Assembly (NCBI GenBank): GCA_020633725.1 | Contig: JACKDC010000003.1 | Location: 124,001 to 188,000 of the forward strand | Reading direction: 5' to 3' | Origin: Candidatus Latescibacterota bacterium | Lineage (GTDB): Bacteria; Krumholzibacteriota; Krumholzibacteriia; JACNKJ01 | Length of the DNA: 64,000 nucleotides | Shown: positions 42,567 through 51,339 of the stretch, piece by piece | Numbering within the stretch: the stretch's first letter is position 1 | How the letters are laid out: each line of letters starts with the position of its first letter | The notes under the pieces: model-generated | The model's database searches: none | The model's input: only the letters and a program-made list of their open reading frames with translations | Told to the model about the DNA's origin: nothing | Position numbers and translations under genes: made by a program

Positions 42567-43982
42567 TCAGCGCAGGGAGATGAAGACAGGGACGGTGCCG
42601 CCCGACGCCGACGCCAGGGCGGTGCCGATGGTCGGCGCGCCTTCCGCGACGACCATGCCGTTCAGGGACTCGGTCCGCAGGGGACGCGCGGCGCCGGTCG
42701 CGTCCGCGGTCAGCCGCGCGCCCTTGGCGATGCTCGCGCCGGGCGCCACGCGGACCTCCGCCACCCCGAGCACGACCAGGGCGACGTAGTCGCCCGCCCG
42801 CGCCGGGCCGTCCGCGCTCTGCAGCGACCTGGCTCCCTCGTCCTCCTTGCCCGGAGCCAGGTCGAAGACCATGCGGCCCGTCACCACGCCCACCAGGCCG
42901 TCGGCGCCGCCGCTGGCGCGGCGCACCTGCACCAGCCGTTCCGTGCCGCCGGGCACGGGAGGGGTCAGGCCGTCGGCGACCACGAGGTCGCCACGTTCCA
43001 GGACGTCAGGTCCGGTCACCGAGGCGATCAGGGTTTGCGCGCTGGCGAAGACGTTGCCGGCCGAGATGTTGTCGACGGTGTAGAGCGCCCACTCCCCGGA
43101 GGCGTTGGCAGTGTTGGGCCAGAGCCCGTAGTAGCTCACGCCGGGGTTGGGAGGAATGTAGAGGCCGTAGTGGGGAAAGCCGAAGCTGGTGTGCCCGACT
43201 TGCACGCCGTCGTCCCCGGTCTGGATGACCTCGATGCCGTCGGTCGACGAATTGCCGACGCGCAGGCCGCCGGTGGACGGGACCGTCAGCCGCAGTCCAT
43301 CCGCGTAGAGATGCCAGCCGGCGATGTGGTAGGCGTCGGCGTCGACGGTCGTGTAATAGGTCCAGGCGCGGTAGGTTCCGCCGGTGGCGAAGCCGATGAA
43401 GGGCCAGCCGTCGGGATCCGAGGTCTCCACGTACATGCCGCCGTAGGTGCCGGGACCGGCCTGCGCGCGCACGCCGAACTTCTCGTTGCCGGTGATCTGC
43501 CCGCTGCGCCCGATGCCGACGAACCCGTTGGCCTCGTCCGTGTAGACGTTCGGCATGCCCAGCGCGTAGGGCGTGGGCGTCAGCTCCTGGCGGGGCGCAA
43601 GCAGTGTGTAGCCGCCGCCTCCGGATGGGCGGACCGAGATCTCGAGCCAGCGCGCACCGCTCCCGAAGGCGAGCGTGCCGAAGTCGAGACGCACCGTGAA
43701 GCGTCCGTCGGCGACGTTCACGCCGGCCAGGTTCGCGGTCGAACCGATCTGCGCGCCGCCGGCCGAGGCATCGTAGAGCGAGAGCTGCAGGTCGTACTGG
43801 CCGCTGGCGGGCAGTCCCTCGTCCATCAGGCGTCCCTGATAGGTGAAGGCCGTGCCCACGGGCGCGCCGAGCGCCGGGACGGCGAGGGTGAGCAGCAGGA
43901 CCGTCAGGAGCTGCAGCGGAAGGGACTTGCGAGGACGCCGCAGCGGTGGAGCCACGCGGCGCAGGGTGGACGTGAAGGCCAT
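42567..43982 (-). CDS. Secreted collar-like protein, tandem paralogue 1
   Basis: The product is 471 aa from ATG 43982 (GGGAG 8 nt upstream); the frame is open upstream but without signal. The signal peptide ends at PALGA. The first domain has GTAFTYQGRLMDEGLPASGQYDLQLSLYDA, DGRFTVRLDFGTLAFGSGARWLEI and LLAPRQELTPTPYALGMPN, a jelly-roll module common in exported proteins of PVC/FCB bacteria. The middle part has GFVGIGRS and GGLRVGN..DGI repeats, resembling phage tail-spike heads. The C-terminal part (DVLERGDLVVADG, VALVVLGVAEVRVAPGASIAKGARL, GTALASASGGTVPVFISLR) is a compact beta domain. No FlgD-like tail. Probably a surface appendage or adhesive protein; strongly similar to the next gene. Confidence 0.8.
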   Translation of the reverse strand: MAFTSTLRRVAPPLRRPRKSLPLQLLTVLLLTLAVPALGAPVGTAFTYQGRLMDEGLPASGQYDLQLSLYDASAGGAQIGSTANLAGVNVADGRFTVRLDFGTLAFGSGARWLEISVRPSGGGGYTLLAPRQELTPTPYALGMPNVYTDEANGFVGIGRSGQITGNEKFGVRAQAGPGTYGGMYVETSDPDGWPFIGFATGGTYRAWTYYTTVDADAYHIAGWHLYADGLRLTVPSTGGLRVGNSSTDGIEVIQTGDDGVQVGHTSFGFPHYGLYIPPNPGVSYYGLWPNTANASGEWALYTVDNISAGNVFASAQTLIASVTGPDVLERGDLVVADGLTPPVPGGTERLVQVRRASGGADGLVGVVTGRMVFDLAPGKEDEGARSLQSADGPARAGDYVALVVLGVAEVRVAPGASIAKGARLTADATGAARPLRTESLNGMVVAEGAPTIGTALASASGGTVPVFISLR

Positions 43983-44149
43983 GGCAGGATCTCCCATCGT
44001 TGTCGAGTCGTCTGGGGTTGAGCGAGATAAGGCACGATTCTCTACCGCAAGACCGGAGGCGAGGGCGCAAAGTTCTCGGCCTTCGGCGGCGCAGCCGCCT
44101 CGCGCGCGGCCAGGCCGAGTCGAGATCGGTGAGCCCAGGGGCGATGTCA

Positions 44150-45559
44150 TCAGCGCAGGGAGACGAAGACGGGGACCGTGCCGCCCGACGCCGACGCCAG
44201 GGCGGTCCCGACCGTCGGTGCGCCTTCCGCGACGAGCATTCCGTCCAGCGTCGCGGTGCGCAGAGGTCGCGCCGCGCCGCTGGCGTCCGCGGTCAGCCGC
44301 TCGCCCCTGGCGATGCTCGCGCCAGCCGCCACGCGCACGTCCGCCACGCCTTGCACGACGAGGGAGACGAAGTCGCCGGCCCGCGCGGGCCCGTCGGCGC
44401 TCTGCAGCACCTGCTCGCCTTCAGCCTCTTTGCCCGGCGCGGTGGCGAGCACGAGACGCCCGGCCACCACGCCCGCCAGGCCCTGGGCCCCAGCCGTGGC
44501 GCGGCGCACCGTGACCATCCGGGTGACGCCCCCCTCCAGGGGAGCCACGACGCCATCGGCGACGACCACGTCGCCCACCTCGAGCGCCTCCCCCCCGGTC
44601 ACGCTGGCGACGAGCGTCTGCGCCGCGGCGAGGAGGTTGCCGGCGAAGAGGTTGTCCGTGGTGTACAGCGCGTAGTTGCCCGAAGCGTTCGCGGTGTAGA
44701 CGAGGAGCGCGATGTTCGACACCCCGGGGGACGGAACGTAGAGGCCGTAGAACGGAAAGCCGATGGACCCGCCCACCTGCATGCCGTCATCTCCCGTGTG
44801 CATGATCTGGATGCCGTCGTTGGTCGTATCCCCGACGCGCAGGCCACCGGAGGTCGGCACCGTCACCCGGGTCCCGGACACGTTCAGGTGCCAGCCGGCG
44901 AGATGGAAATTGTCGAGATCGGTCGTCGAGCAGTAGGTCCACGCCCGGGCCACGCCAGCCGTGGCATAGCCATAGAAGGGCAGACCGCTGACGTCGGAGG
45001 TCTCCGTGTACATTCCACCATAGAAGCCGGCGCCGGTCTGGGCGCGAATGCCGAAGACCTCCGCACCCGTGAGGGGATTCGATCGGCCGATACCCACGAA
45101 ACCCTGGAGCTCGTTGGTGTAGACGTTCGGCATGCCCAGCGCGTAGGGCGTGGGTGTCAGCTCCTGGCGGGGCGCGAGCAGCGTGTAGGCGCCGCCGCCG
45201 GACGGGCGGACGTAAATCTCGAGCCAGCGACCGCCGCTCCCGAAGGCGAGCGTGCCGAAGTCGAGCTGAACGGTGAAGCGTCCGTCGGTGACGTTCGCGC
45301 CGCCGAGCAGGACCGTCGAACCGATCTGCGCGCCGCCGCCGGCGGCGTCGAAGAGCTTGAACTGGAGGTCGTAGGAGCCACTGGCCGGCAGCCCCTCGTC
45401 CATCAGGCGTCCCTGATAGGTGAAGGCCGTGCCCACGGGCGCGCCGAGCGCCGGGACGGCGAGGATCAGCATCGACACTGCGAAGAACCACGACAGCATG
45501 CACTCGCGAGCCCGCCGCTCTGGCGAACGCGCACCGTGCGAGGGGGGCATGAAGTTCAT
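44150..45559 (-). CDS. Secreted collar-like protein, tandem paralogue 2
   Basis: The product is 469 aa from ATG 45559 (GGGAG upstream). It shares the whole architecture with the gene at 42567, with long nearly identical stretches (GAPVGTAFTYQGRLMDEGLP, LAPRQELTPTPYALGMPNVY, ADGPARAGD) and divergent middle parts (GFYGGMYTETSDVSGLPFYG). The first in the pair; the gap to the second is 167 bp. A perfect TATAAT at 45614-45619 and a leader stem-loop GTCTCGAC-GCC-GTCGAGAC (45577-45595) lie upstream. Diversified middle with conserved ends suggests selection on the exposed part. Confidence 0.8.
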   Translation of the reverse strand: MNFMPPSHGARSPERRARECMLSWFFAVSMLILAVPALGAPVGTAFTYQGRLMDEGLPASGSYDLQFKLFDAAGGGAQIGSTVLLGGANVTDGRFTVQLDFGTLAFGSGGRWLEIYVRPSGGGAYTLLAPRQELTPTPYALGMPNVYTNELQGFVGIGRSNPLTGAEVFGIRAQTGAGFYGGMYTETSDVSGLPFYGYATAGVARAWTYCSTTDLDNFHLAGWHLNVSGTRVTVPTSGGLRVGDTTNDGIQIMHTGDDGMQVGGSIGFPFYGLYVPSPGVSNIALLVYTANASGNYALYTTDNLFAGNLLAAAQTLVASVTGGEALEVGDVVVADGVVAPLEGGVTRMVTVRRATAGAQGLAGVVAGRLVLATAPGKEAEGEQVLQSADGPARAGDFVSLVVQGVADVRVAAGASIARGERLTADASGAARPLRTATLDGMLVAEGAPTVGTALASASGGTVPVFVSLR

Positions 45560-45613
45560 GGCGGAGTCTCCCTTCTGTCTCGACGCCGTCGAGACGGTGC
45601 CAAGGAAGACGCA

Positions 45614-45619
45614 ATTATA
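45614..45619 (-). promoter_or_regulatory. Consensus -10 box of the collar-like gene pair
   Basis: Minus strand TATAAT, 55 nt before ATG 45559. The region is AT-rich against the surrounding GC. No strong -35 was recognised. Confidence 0.5.
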
Positions 45620-45676
45620 CCGAGAAATTGGACGGATTTCCGCTGGGATTTGCGATGAATTCCCGGCCGCGGCCGA

Positions 45677-47005
45677 TCAGCCGCAGCCCCCCTTCACCAC
45701 CGCGCGCTTCGTGAGCTTGACCTTGTGCTCGAACTGGGCCGCGGCGGGCGTCTCCGCCACCCCGGCGGCCGAATGGCCCGGCGACTCCGGATTGGCCGAG
45801 AGATAGCAGTCGAAAGGCAGCTTACGGTAGCTGATCTCCGGCCGCGCGGAGTCGCAGCAGTCCCCCACCGAGCGGAAGAACGTGAAGGCCAGCGACTCGG
45901 GCTCGCGCGGCCCCTCCTTGGCCTCGGCCAGGCAGGGCAGGGGCGGGAAGGCCGTGAGCCAGCCGTTGATGCCGCCCTCCACGATGTAGACGTTCTGCAC
46001 GCCCTGCCCCACCAGCAGCCGCCAGCCGTCCGTGGCCACGGCCTCGTCGTTGGAGAGGGTGAACACGGCCGTGTTGGCCGGCAGCGCGCGCAGCGGTCCC
46101 ACGACCGCCGGGTCGCGGAGGTCGTCGAGGCTCAGGTTCACGGCGTGCCTGGGGTGGAACAGGTTGAAGTGCGCCTCGCTGCGCAGATCGATGATCCGGG
46201 TGTAGACGCCCGTGTCGTGCACGAGCTCCGCCACCTCCAACGGGCTGGCATAGACGGCCCGCGTCTCGAGCTTGTCCTCGTTGTTCGAGGCCACCAGCTC
46301 CCAGCGACGGTCCGCGCCGGGCTGTCCGCGCAGCGCGGCCACGCCCGCCACGGCGAGCAGCGCGATGCCGAAGGCCCAGGCCGCCGGCCGCTTGGGGTAG
46401 AAGCGCAGGGACTGGGCCGGAATGCCCCGCCCGAAGTGTCCCTCCAGCAGCTCGGCCAGCAGGAACATGAAGAGCGCCATCGCCACCACGCCCAGCATGA
46501 CGACGCCCGCATCCACGTGGAAGAGCTCGGGCAGCGTGAAGCGGCCCAGGTCCGAGCTGTTCCAGAACGCCTCGAAGCGGCCGACCGTCTCGCCGAAGGC
46601 GAAGATGCCGAGGACTACACCCGTGAGAAAGAAGAGGCCGTCGATCTTGAGCGTCGAGCTGGCCACCACCGAGGTGCCCGGGCAGAAGCCGCCGATGATG
46701 AAGCCCACCCCCATGATCAGCCCGCCCACGATCCCCGGCCACAGGTGCGTGGGATTCACGTAGACGCGCTCGAAGTCGAGCCAGCCCATGGCCGTGCTGA
46801 GGAAGATCAGCGCGCCGGCCACCACGATGCCGGTGAACATCACCTTGAGGACGGTCATGTCCCGCAGGTAGAACTGCCCCGCCAGCTTGCGCGAGTCGCC
46901 GAAGCCGGACATCTCCAGCGCAGCGCCGAAACCCATGCCGATGAGCAGGGGCGTCAGGATCGAGACGAGGCTGCCCCAGTCGCCGGTCAGGTTGAGCGGT
47001 GCCAT
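45677..47005 (-). CDS. YeeE/YedE sulfur transporter fused to a cysteine-less rhodanese-like domain
   Basis: The product is 442 aa. Residues 1-235 have about seven membrane helices with the YeeE/YedE signatures GMGFGAALEMSGFGDSRKL and GLIMGVGFIIGGFCPGTSVV, whose Cys and Gly form the thiosulfate path in TsuA-type transporters. Residues 255-365 follow a rhodanese fold (TRIIDLRSEAHFNLFHPRHAVNLSLDDL to VQNVYIVEGGINGWLTAF). At the active-site position, where Cys is expected, the sequence is VFTLSNDEAVATDGW without Cys. The last 75 residues contain several Cys (DCCDSARPE, KGGCG). It probably imports thiosulfate or a related sulfur anion; the rhodanese part may bind rather than transfer sulfur. Ribosome site AGGAGG; 9 bp after the second YeeE gene. 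Confidence 0.88.
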   Translation of the reverse strand: MAPLNLTGDWGSLVSILTPLLIGMGFGAALEMSGFGDSRKLAGQFYLRDMTVLKVMFTGIVVAGALIFLSTAMGWLDFERVYVNPTHLWPGIVGGLIMGVGFIIGGFCPGTSVVASSTLKIDGLFFLTGVVLGIFAFGETVGRFEAFWNSSDLGRFTLPELFHVDAGVVMLGVVAMALFMFLLAELLEGHFGRGIPAQSLRFYPKRPAAWAFGIALLAVAGVAALRGQPGADRRWELVASNNEDKLETRAVYASPLEVAELVHDTGVYTRIIDLRSEAHFNLFHPRHAVNLSLDDLRDPAVVGPLRALPANTAVFTLSNDEAVATDGWRLLVGQGVQNVYIVEGGINGWLTAFPPLPCLAEAKEGPREPESLAFTFFRSVGDCCDSARPEISYRKLPFDCYLSANPESPGHSAAGVAETPAAAQFEHKVKLTKRAVVKGGCG

Positions 47006-47014
47006 GTCGCCCTC

Positions 47015-47527
47015 CTAGTTCCAGAGCCTGCGCACCGAGCGCGCGAAGAGATAGCCGCCGGCGAAGACCGCGAACATGAAGGCCCAGGAGCCCACCGAGA
47101 GCACCGCGCCCCCGCTGAGGGCCTGGCCCGATGTGCAGCCCCGGGCCATGCGCGCGCCGTAGCCCATGATCGCGCCGCCGACCAGCGCCATGGCCAGCCG
47201 CGTCCCGTTGCCGATGGACGGTCCCTTGCGGATCTCCGGCTTCACGCGCCCGAAGACGAGCCCCGAGGCCAGGCCGCCGAGCAGCGTGCCCAGGAGCATG
47301 AGCACCGAGGGGTCGCTCAGCGGGTTGCGCGAACCGCCGGCGTTCTGCGCGAAGTAGGCCACGCGGTCCACGTGGGCGGGCGCGACCGCGTCCACCACGG
47401 AGACCTGCACGCGGTTCAGCGCACCCGAGGCCCCCAGCCCGCCTCCCGTGAGGAAGAAGGCCAGGAAGAGCACGATGCCCAGCAGGGTGCCGCCGAGGTA
47501 GGGATTCACGTAGGGCTTGGCCTTCAC
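47015..47527 (-). CDS. YeeE/YedE family sulfur transporter, short form
   Basis: The product is 170 aa beginning with GTG 47527, which overlaps the preceding stop (GTGA) and follows GGAGG by 7 nt. Four or five membrane helices. The family motif GGAIMGYGARMARGCTSGQALSGGAVLSVGSWAFM contains the conserved Cys in a re-entrant GC-S-G loop. The N-terminal half (GGLGASGALNRV) has the second conserved loop. Short YeeE proteins usually pair with a second half-size partner or with a longer one, here the fusion at 45677. Predicted uptake of thiosulfate or another sulfur species for the cytochromes' pathway. Confidence 0.9.
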   Translation of the reverse strand: MKAKPYVNPYLGGTLLGIVLFLAFFLTGGGLGASGALNRVQVSVVDAVAPAHVDRVAYFAQNAGGSRNPLSDPSVLMLLGTLLGGLASGLVFGRVKPEIRKGPSIGNGTRLAMALVGGAIMGYGARMARGCTSGQALSGGAVLSVGSWAFMFAVFAGGYLFARSVRRLWN

Positions 47528-49779
47528 GATTCGACCTCCTCCAGTTCGAGCGTCTCCCAGCCGCCGACCATGGCGCGCACGTTGGACGTGAGCGTCGCTC
47601 CCGTCGTGGTCAGATAGACGTGCGCCACGAGGAAGCTCAGGAAGAGCCAGGAGCCCAGGTTGTGGATCGGCGCGATCACGGCCAGGCCCAGCTCCGGGCT
47701 GAGCAGGCTCGGCCAGAGTCCCGCGATCCAGAGCAGGATGCCCGTCAGCACCTGCAGGGGAAAGAGCACGTTGAGCAGCCCGACGTAGGTGAGCTGCTGC
47801 AGCGGATTCAGCTTCTTCTCGCGGCTCTTCGCGCTGGGGTGGGCCGCACCCGCGAAGATGCCCCGCGTGTAGTAGAGCGCCTGCAGCGCCACGCGCCTGA
47901 AGAGCCCCTCGGGCTGCGGCAGGAACTGACGGATCTCCCCCGTGCTCACGTGATAGAAGAGCGAGAGTCCCGCGTTGAGGATCAGCAGCCCGGCCATCAC
48001 GTTGTGCACGAGGATGGCCAGCGAGAAGCCCAGCGGCGCGAAGCCCTGCGGGCTGTGGATCTCGAGGCCCGTGAGGAGCAGCAGCGCGATGCTGCCGGCC
48101 ATCGTCCAGTGCCAGATCCGCTCGTAGAGCCCGTACATGTACACGCGCGGTCCCGCCGGATGCGCCGCCGTGGCGCCGCGGCCGTTGCTGCCGCGCGCCC
48201 GCATCAGGGCGTGGGCGAGCACGCCGAGCACGGTCAGCGCGAACAGCGTGAGGCCGACGATCTCGCTCCAGGGCCGCCGGTCGTGGCCGAGCACGTAGGT
48301 GTCGCCCGCCTCCTTGCCGCCGCCCGCGGTGACGAGCAGGCTGTCCCCCCGCGCCTCGAGGCTGCGGCCGCCGAGCACCGCCGCGGCGTCGGCGCTGAGC
48401 GTGGGCTCCACGCCCCCGGGCAGCGGCGCCGTGGTGAGCAGCACGGGCTCGTTGAAGCGGGAGTCGGCCGCGTGGCAGCTGGCGCAGGTGGAGGCCGTCC
48501 ACTGGCCGCGCACCACGTCGTGGTGGATCGCGTGGGCGTCGACCGTGCCTCGGATGCGCGGCGACGCGACGCCCAGCGCCTCCAGCCGCGACCTGATCAG
48601 CGCCTCGCCCGCCGCGTCGAGGCTGAGCTCGCCGCCGCTGAGCAGGCCGTCGCCGTCGCGGTCGAGCGCGGCGAGCAGGTCGCGATGGTAGTGGCCGTGC
48701 GCGTCGACGAAGGCGGCCTTGACCGTGGCCCAGGGCACGGGCGCGGCGTCGTCGCCCGCGACCCACTCCCAGCGCGCCACGAGATTGAAGGGCGCGAACT
48801 GGCGGCGGCCGTCCCGCTGCACGCGCCCGAGGAAGGGACGGTAGCCCGCGAGGTACCAGGTGCTCGGCGCGCGGAACTCCGCGCCGACCACCCCGCGGAA
48901 CTCCATGCGCGGGCCGCCGTCCTCCGTGACGACGGTGCGGTCCATCGCCGAGAGGGCCGGCGCGAGCAGCCGCGGCACGTGGCAGGTCTCGCAGGCCAGC
49001 GCCTCCAGGTGGCGCTCGGCGTAGGGCAGGCCCGCGTGCGCCTTGCCGGCCTCGTGGCAGTCGGTGCAGACCGCCGCCTGCAGCAGGTGATCGGGCTGCT
49101 CGAGGTAGGCGCTGATGCTGAGGGTGCGCGGGTCGTCCTTGAGGTGGACGAGCTCGCGCTTCACGAAGCGCGACTTCTTGGGGCTGTTGGCGGCGAAGTG
49201 ACAGTCCGAGCAGTGCAGGCCGCGCGAGGCGTGCAGGTCCCAGGGGCGGCTGAGCGACGCCTTGTCGCGCAGGTTGAGCAGCGAGGACGACACCGCCTGC
49301 GGCGAGTAGACCTCGCCGGTGAGGAGGGTCTTGCCCACGGGGCCGTGTTCGTCGCCGGCGAGCAGGGCCTCGGGCAGCTCGAGATAGTCGCCGCCCTCGT
49401 GGACGAGCCCGTGGCAGCGCCCGCAGTTCATGTTGGCCGGCGGCGCCATGGGCATGAGCACGCGGCCGGCGGCGTCCGTCGACAGCGTGGCCACGCGCGC
49501 GCGGTCGCCGGGGAGGTGGCAGGTGAGGCAGTCCACGTCCACCGTACCCTGGTGATGCGAACTCCGCGCGCGGATGTAGGCGGTGTCATGGCAGGCGCCG
49601 CAGGTGCGTTCGGTCGAGAAGCTCGGATCGGCGCCGGACAGCGGGCGGCCGTTCGCGTCGAGGAGTTGCAGCGCCGGGTGCATGGTGTTCACCGGCAACG
49701 GCGTCTCCTCGGCCGCGCGCGCGGCGCCGACGCTCATCGCCGCCAGCAGGGCGGCCGCGATCAGGCGGGTCGTCTTCAC
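47524..49779 (-). CDS. Seven-haem cytochrome c fused to a cytochrome b561-type membrane anchor
   Basis: The product is 751 aa, starting at GTG 49779 that overlaps the preceding stop (GTGA). Signal peptide 1-22. The periplasmic part (25-500) has seven CXXCH motifs: CGACH, CLTCH, CGRCH, CSDCH, CTDCH, CETCH, CASCH. Between haems 6 and 7 is an EF-hand-like loop (DRDGDGLLSGGEL). A membrane helix near 515 leads to a cytochrome-b561/Ni-hydrogenase-type b domain (545-740) with four or five helices. It includes YGLYERIWHWTMAGSIALLLLTGLEIHSP, ILVHNVMAGLLILNAGL, PLQVLTGILLWIAGL and IHNLGSWLFLSFLVAHVYL; the His residues are candidate haem-b ligands. It likely links quinol to the octahaem protein encoded upstream. 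Confidence 0.9.
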   Translation of the reverse strand: MKTTRLIAAALLAAMSVGAARAAEETPLPVNTMHPALQLLDANGRPLSGADPSFSTERTCGACHDTAYIRARSSHHQGTVDVDCLTCHLPGDRARVATLSTDAAGRVLMPMAPPANMNCGRCHGLVHEGGDYLELPEALLAGDEHGPVGKTLLTGEVYSPQAVSSSLLNLRDKASLSRPWDLHASRGLHCSDCHFAANSPKKSRFVKRELVHLKDDPRTLSISAYLEQPDHLLQAAVCTDCHEAGKAHAGLPYAERHLEALACETCHVPRLLAPALSAMDRTVVTEDGGPRMEFRGVVGAEFRAPSTWYLAGYRPFLGRVQRDGRRQFAPFNLVARWEWVAGDDAAPVPWATVKAAFVDAHGHYHRDLLAALDRDGDGLLSGGELSLDAAGEALIRSRLEALGVASPRIRGTVDAHAIHHDVVRGQWTASTCASCHAADSRFNEPVLLTTAPLPGGVEPTLSADAAAVLGGRSLEARGDSLLVTAGGGKEAGDTYVLGHDRRPWSEIVGLTLFALTVLGVLAHALMRARGSNGRGATAAHPAGPRVYMYGLYERIWHWTMAGSIALLLLTGLEIHSPQGFAPLGFSLAILVHNVMAGLLILNAGLSLFYHVSTGEIRQFLPQPEGLFRRVALQALYYTRGIFAGAAHPSAKSREKKLNPLQQLTYVGLLNVLFPLQVLTGILLWIAGLWPSLLSPELGLAVIAPIHNLGSWLFLSFLVAHVYLTTTGATLTSNVRAMVGGWETLELEEVES

Positions 49780-51194
49780 TGGACTTCACCTCCCGTGGCC
49801 ATGGGATCCGCGTCGTAGCCGAGCGCGGCCCAGTCCAGCCGGCCGGCGACGTCGTGGCAGTCGCGGCACTGCAGCGCCTTCTCGGCGGGCTGCACCATGT
49901 GCGAGAGCGGCCAGTACATGCGCGTGTCGGCAAAGTCGTACTCGCCGCTGAAGCTGAGGCCGACGTTCTCGGCCCCCATGGCCAGGGCCTTGGCCCAGTC
50001 GAACTCGTGCCAGTAGCCGCCCGCGCCCGAGGTGACCGGCGGCAGCAGGCGCTGCGACACCGCGTCGTAGGGCTGCTTGGCGTCGTGCACCTTGAAGGGC
50101 CAGATCTTGGCCGTGGGATCCTGCCGGTCGCCGCGGGGGGCGTTGAGGTCGGTGGGGCCGTCGCTGCGGATCGAATCGCCCACCAGGTAGCGGTTCACCG
50201 TGAGGTTGAACCAGCGGTACTGGGGCTTCACCGCCGTCTCGTAGACGAACTCGCCCTTGATCTTGAGGTAGTGGTGCGTGTCGTCCTGGCGCGAGTCGTC
50301 GCCGGCCTTGGACCAGTCCCAGGTCATCTTGGTGGGGATCTCGTTGGCGAAGGACGGGATGTGGCAGGTCTGGCACGCCACGCGCGCGGTGTGGGCGTTC
50401 AGCCGCCCGTCGCGGTGGGGTTCGGCCGGGTGGCAGTCCTCGCAGCCGATCCCGCCCCGGTGGTCGACGCTCACCGAGAAGGCCTTGCCCTTGATGCGAT
50501 GGCCGTCGCCGCCGTGGCAGTCGATGCAGAGCATGCCCAGACGGCCCATGTGGACGTCCACGCTCTCGTCCGGGTTGTCCAGGCTCGAGTCCAGGTCGCC
50601 GTGCTTCACGCCCAGACCGCCGCCGCCGTAGTTGTGGCAGCCGCCGCAGTTGTCGCGCTGCGGGAAGCCCACGCTCCTGGCCGCCGCGAGCAGGTCCACC
50701 CCCGTGGCGGGCTCGCCGGCCTCGCCCTTCAGATAGCCGCCGCTGCGGTCGTGGCAGACCAGGCAGTCCACGTTCAGCGGATCGGCGAAGTCGAAGCCCG
50801 CGTCCCGCCAGCCGTAGCCCGCGTGGCAGCGCGTGCAGGAGGCCCAGTTGCCCTGGATGCCGATGCAGAAGTTGTTCAGCAGGTTCTTCTTGCCGATGAG
50901 GATCGCCTGACCGGTGGCGTCGGTGATGCGATCGCCCGTCCACTGGAAGTGCGCCGTGGGCATGACCTCGCGGGCCGCGTCCTCGTGGCACTCGAGGCAG
51001 GCACGGGTGACGTCGCGGCCCGAGGCGAAGGGCTCGTCGAAGTAGGCGCTGTGGTCCAGGTGGGCCCGGTGGGCCTGAAGTCGCGCCATGGGGTCCTCCG
51101 CGCGGTCGCGGCAGGACAGGAAGAGCAGCAGCAGGACCGCGGCGAGCGACAGGATCAGGGCGAGTCGGGCGCGGGGTGAAGGGCGTCTGGACAT
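49776..51194 (-). CDS. Octahaem cytochrome c, tetrathionate reductase (OTR) family
   Basis: The product is 472 aa from ATG 51194 (GGAGG 5 nt upstream). The N-terminal signal/anchor ends with LLFLSC, a possible lipid-attachment Cys. Eight CXXCH motifs: CLECH, CTRCH, CLVCH, CGGCH, CIDCH, CEDCH, CQTCH, CRDCH. The segment IGKKNLLNNFCI before haem 2 and NWASCTRCHAGYGW are hallmarks of the octahaem tetrathionate reductase family, where a Lys ligates the active-site haem. VACQTCHIPSFANEIPTKMTWDWS is also conserved. Members reduce tetrathionate, nitrite or hydroxylamine in vitro. The adjacent YeeE/YedE genes favour sulfur compounds. First gene of the operon. Confidence 0.92.
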   Translation of the reverse strand: MSRRPSPRARLALILSLAAVLLLLFLSCRDRAEDPMARLQAHRAHLDHSAYFDEPFASGRDVTRACLECHEDAAREVMPTAHFQWTGDRITDATGQAILIGKKNLLNNFCIGIQGNWASCTRCHAGYGWRDAGFDFADPLNVDCLVCHDRSGGYLKGEAGEPATGVDLLAAARSVGFPQRDNCGGCHNYGGGGLGVKHGDLDSSLDNPDESVDVHMGRLGMLCIDCHGGDGHRIKGKAFSVSVDHRGGIGCEDCHPAEPHRDGRLNAHTARVACQTCHIPSFANEIPTKMTWDWSKAGDDSRQDDTHHYLKIKGEFVYETAVKPQYRWFNLTVNRYLVGDSIRSDGPTDLNAPRGDRQDPTAKIWPFKVHDAKQPYDAVSQRLLPPVTSGAGGYWHEFDWAKALAMGAENVGLSFSGEYDFADTRMYWPLSHMVQPAEKALQCRDCHDVAGRLDWAALGYDADPMATGGEVQ

Positions 51195-51339
51195 TCGGCC
51201 TCCTCGGACGCCGTGCGCGCGCCGAGGGGTTGGCGGCGGGCGTCCTACGCCCTGCCAATATCGACCAGATTACCGGGAAATCAAGGCTTGGAACTCTGAT
51301 GAATTGCGTAAGCTACAGGGTTAATCGCATTTACCCGCG

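Noticed and set aside
45905..46245. An active thiosulfate sulfurtransferase (rhodanese) in the YeeE fusion.
   Set aside because: The active-site loop has no cysteine at the expected position.
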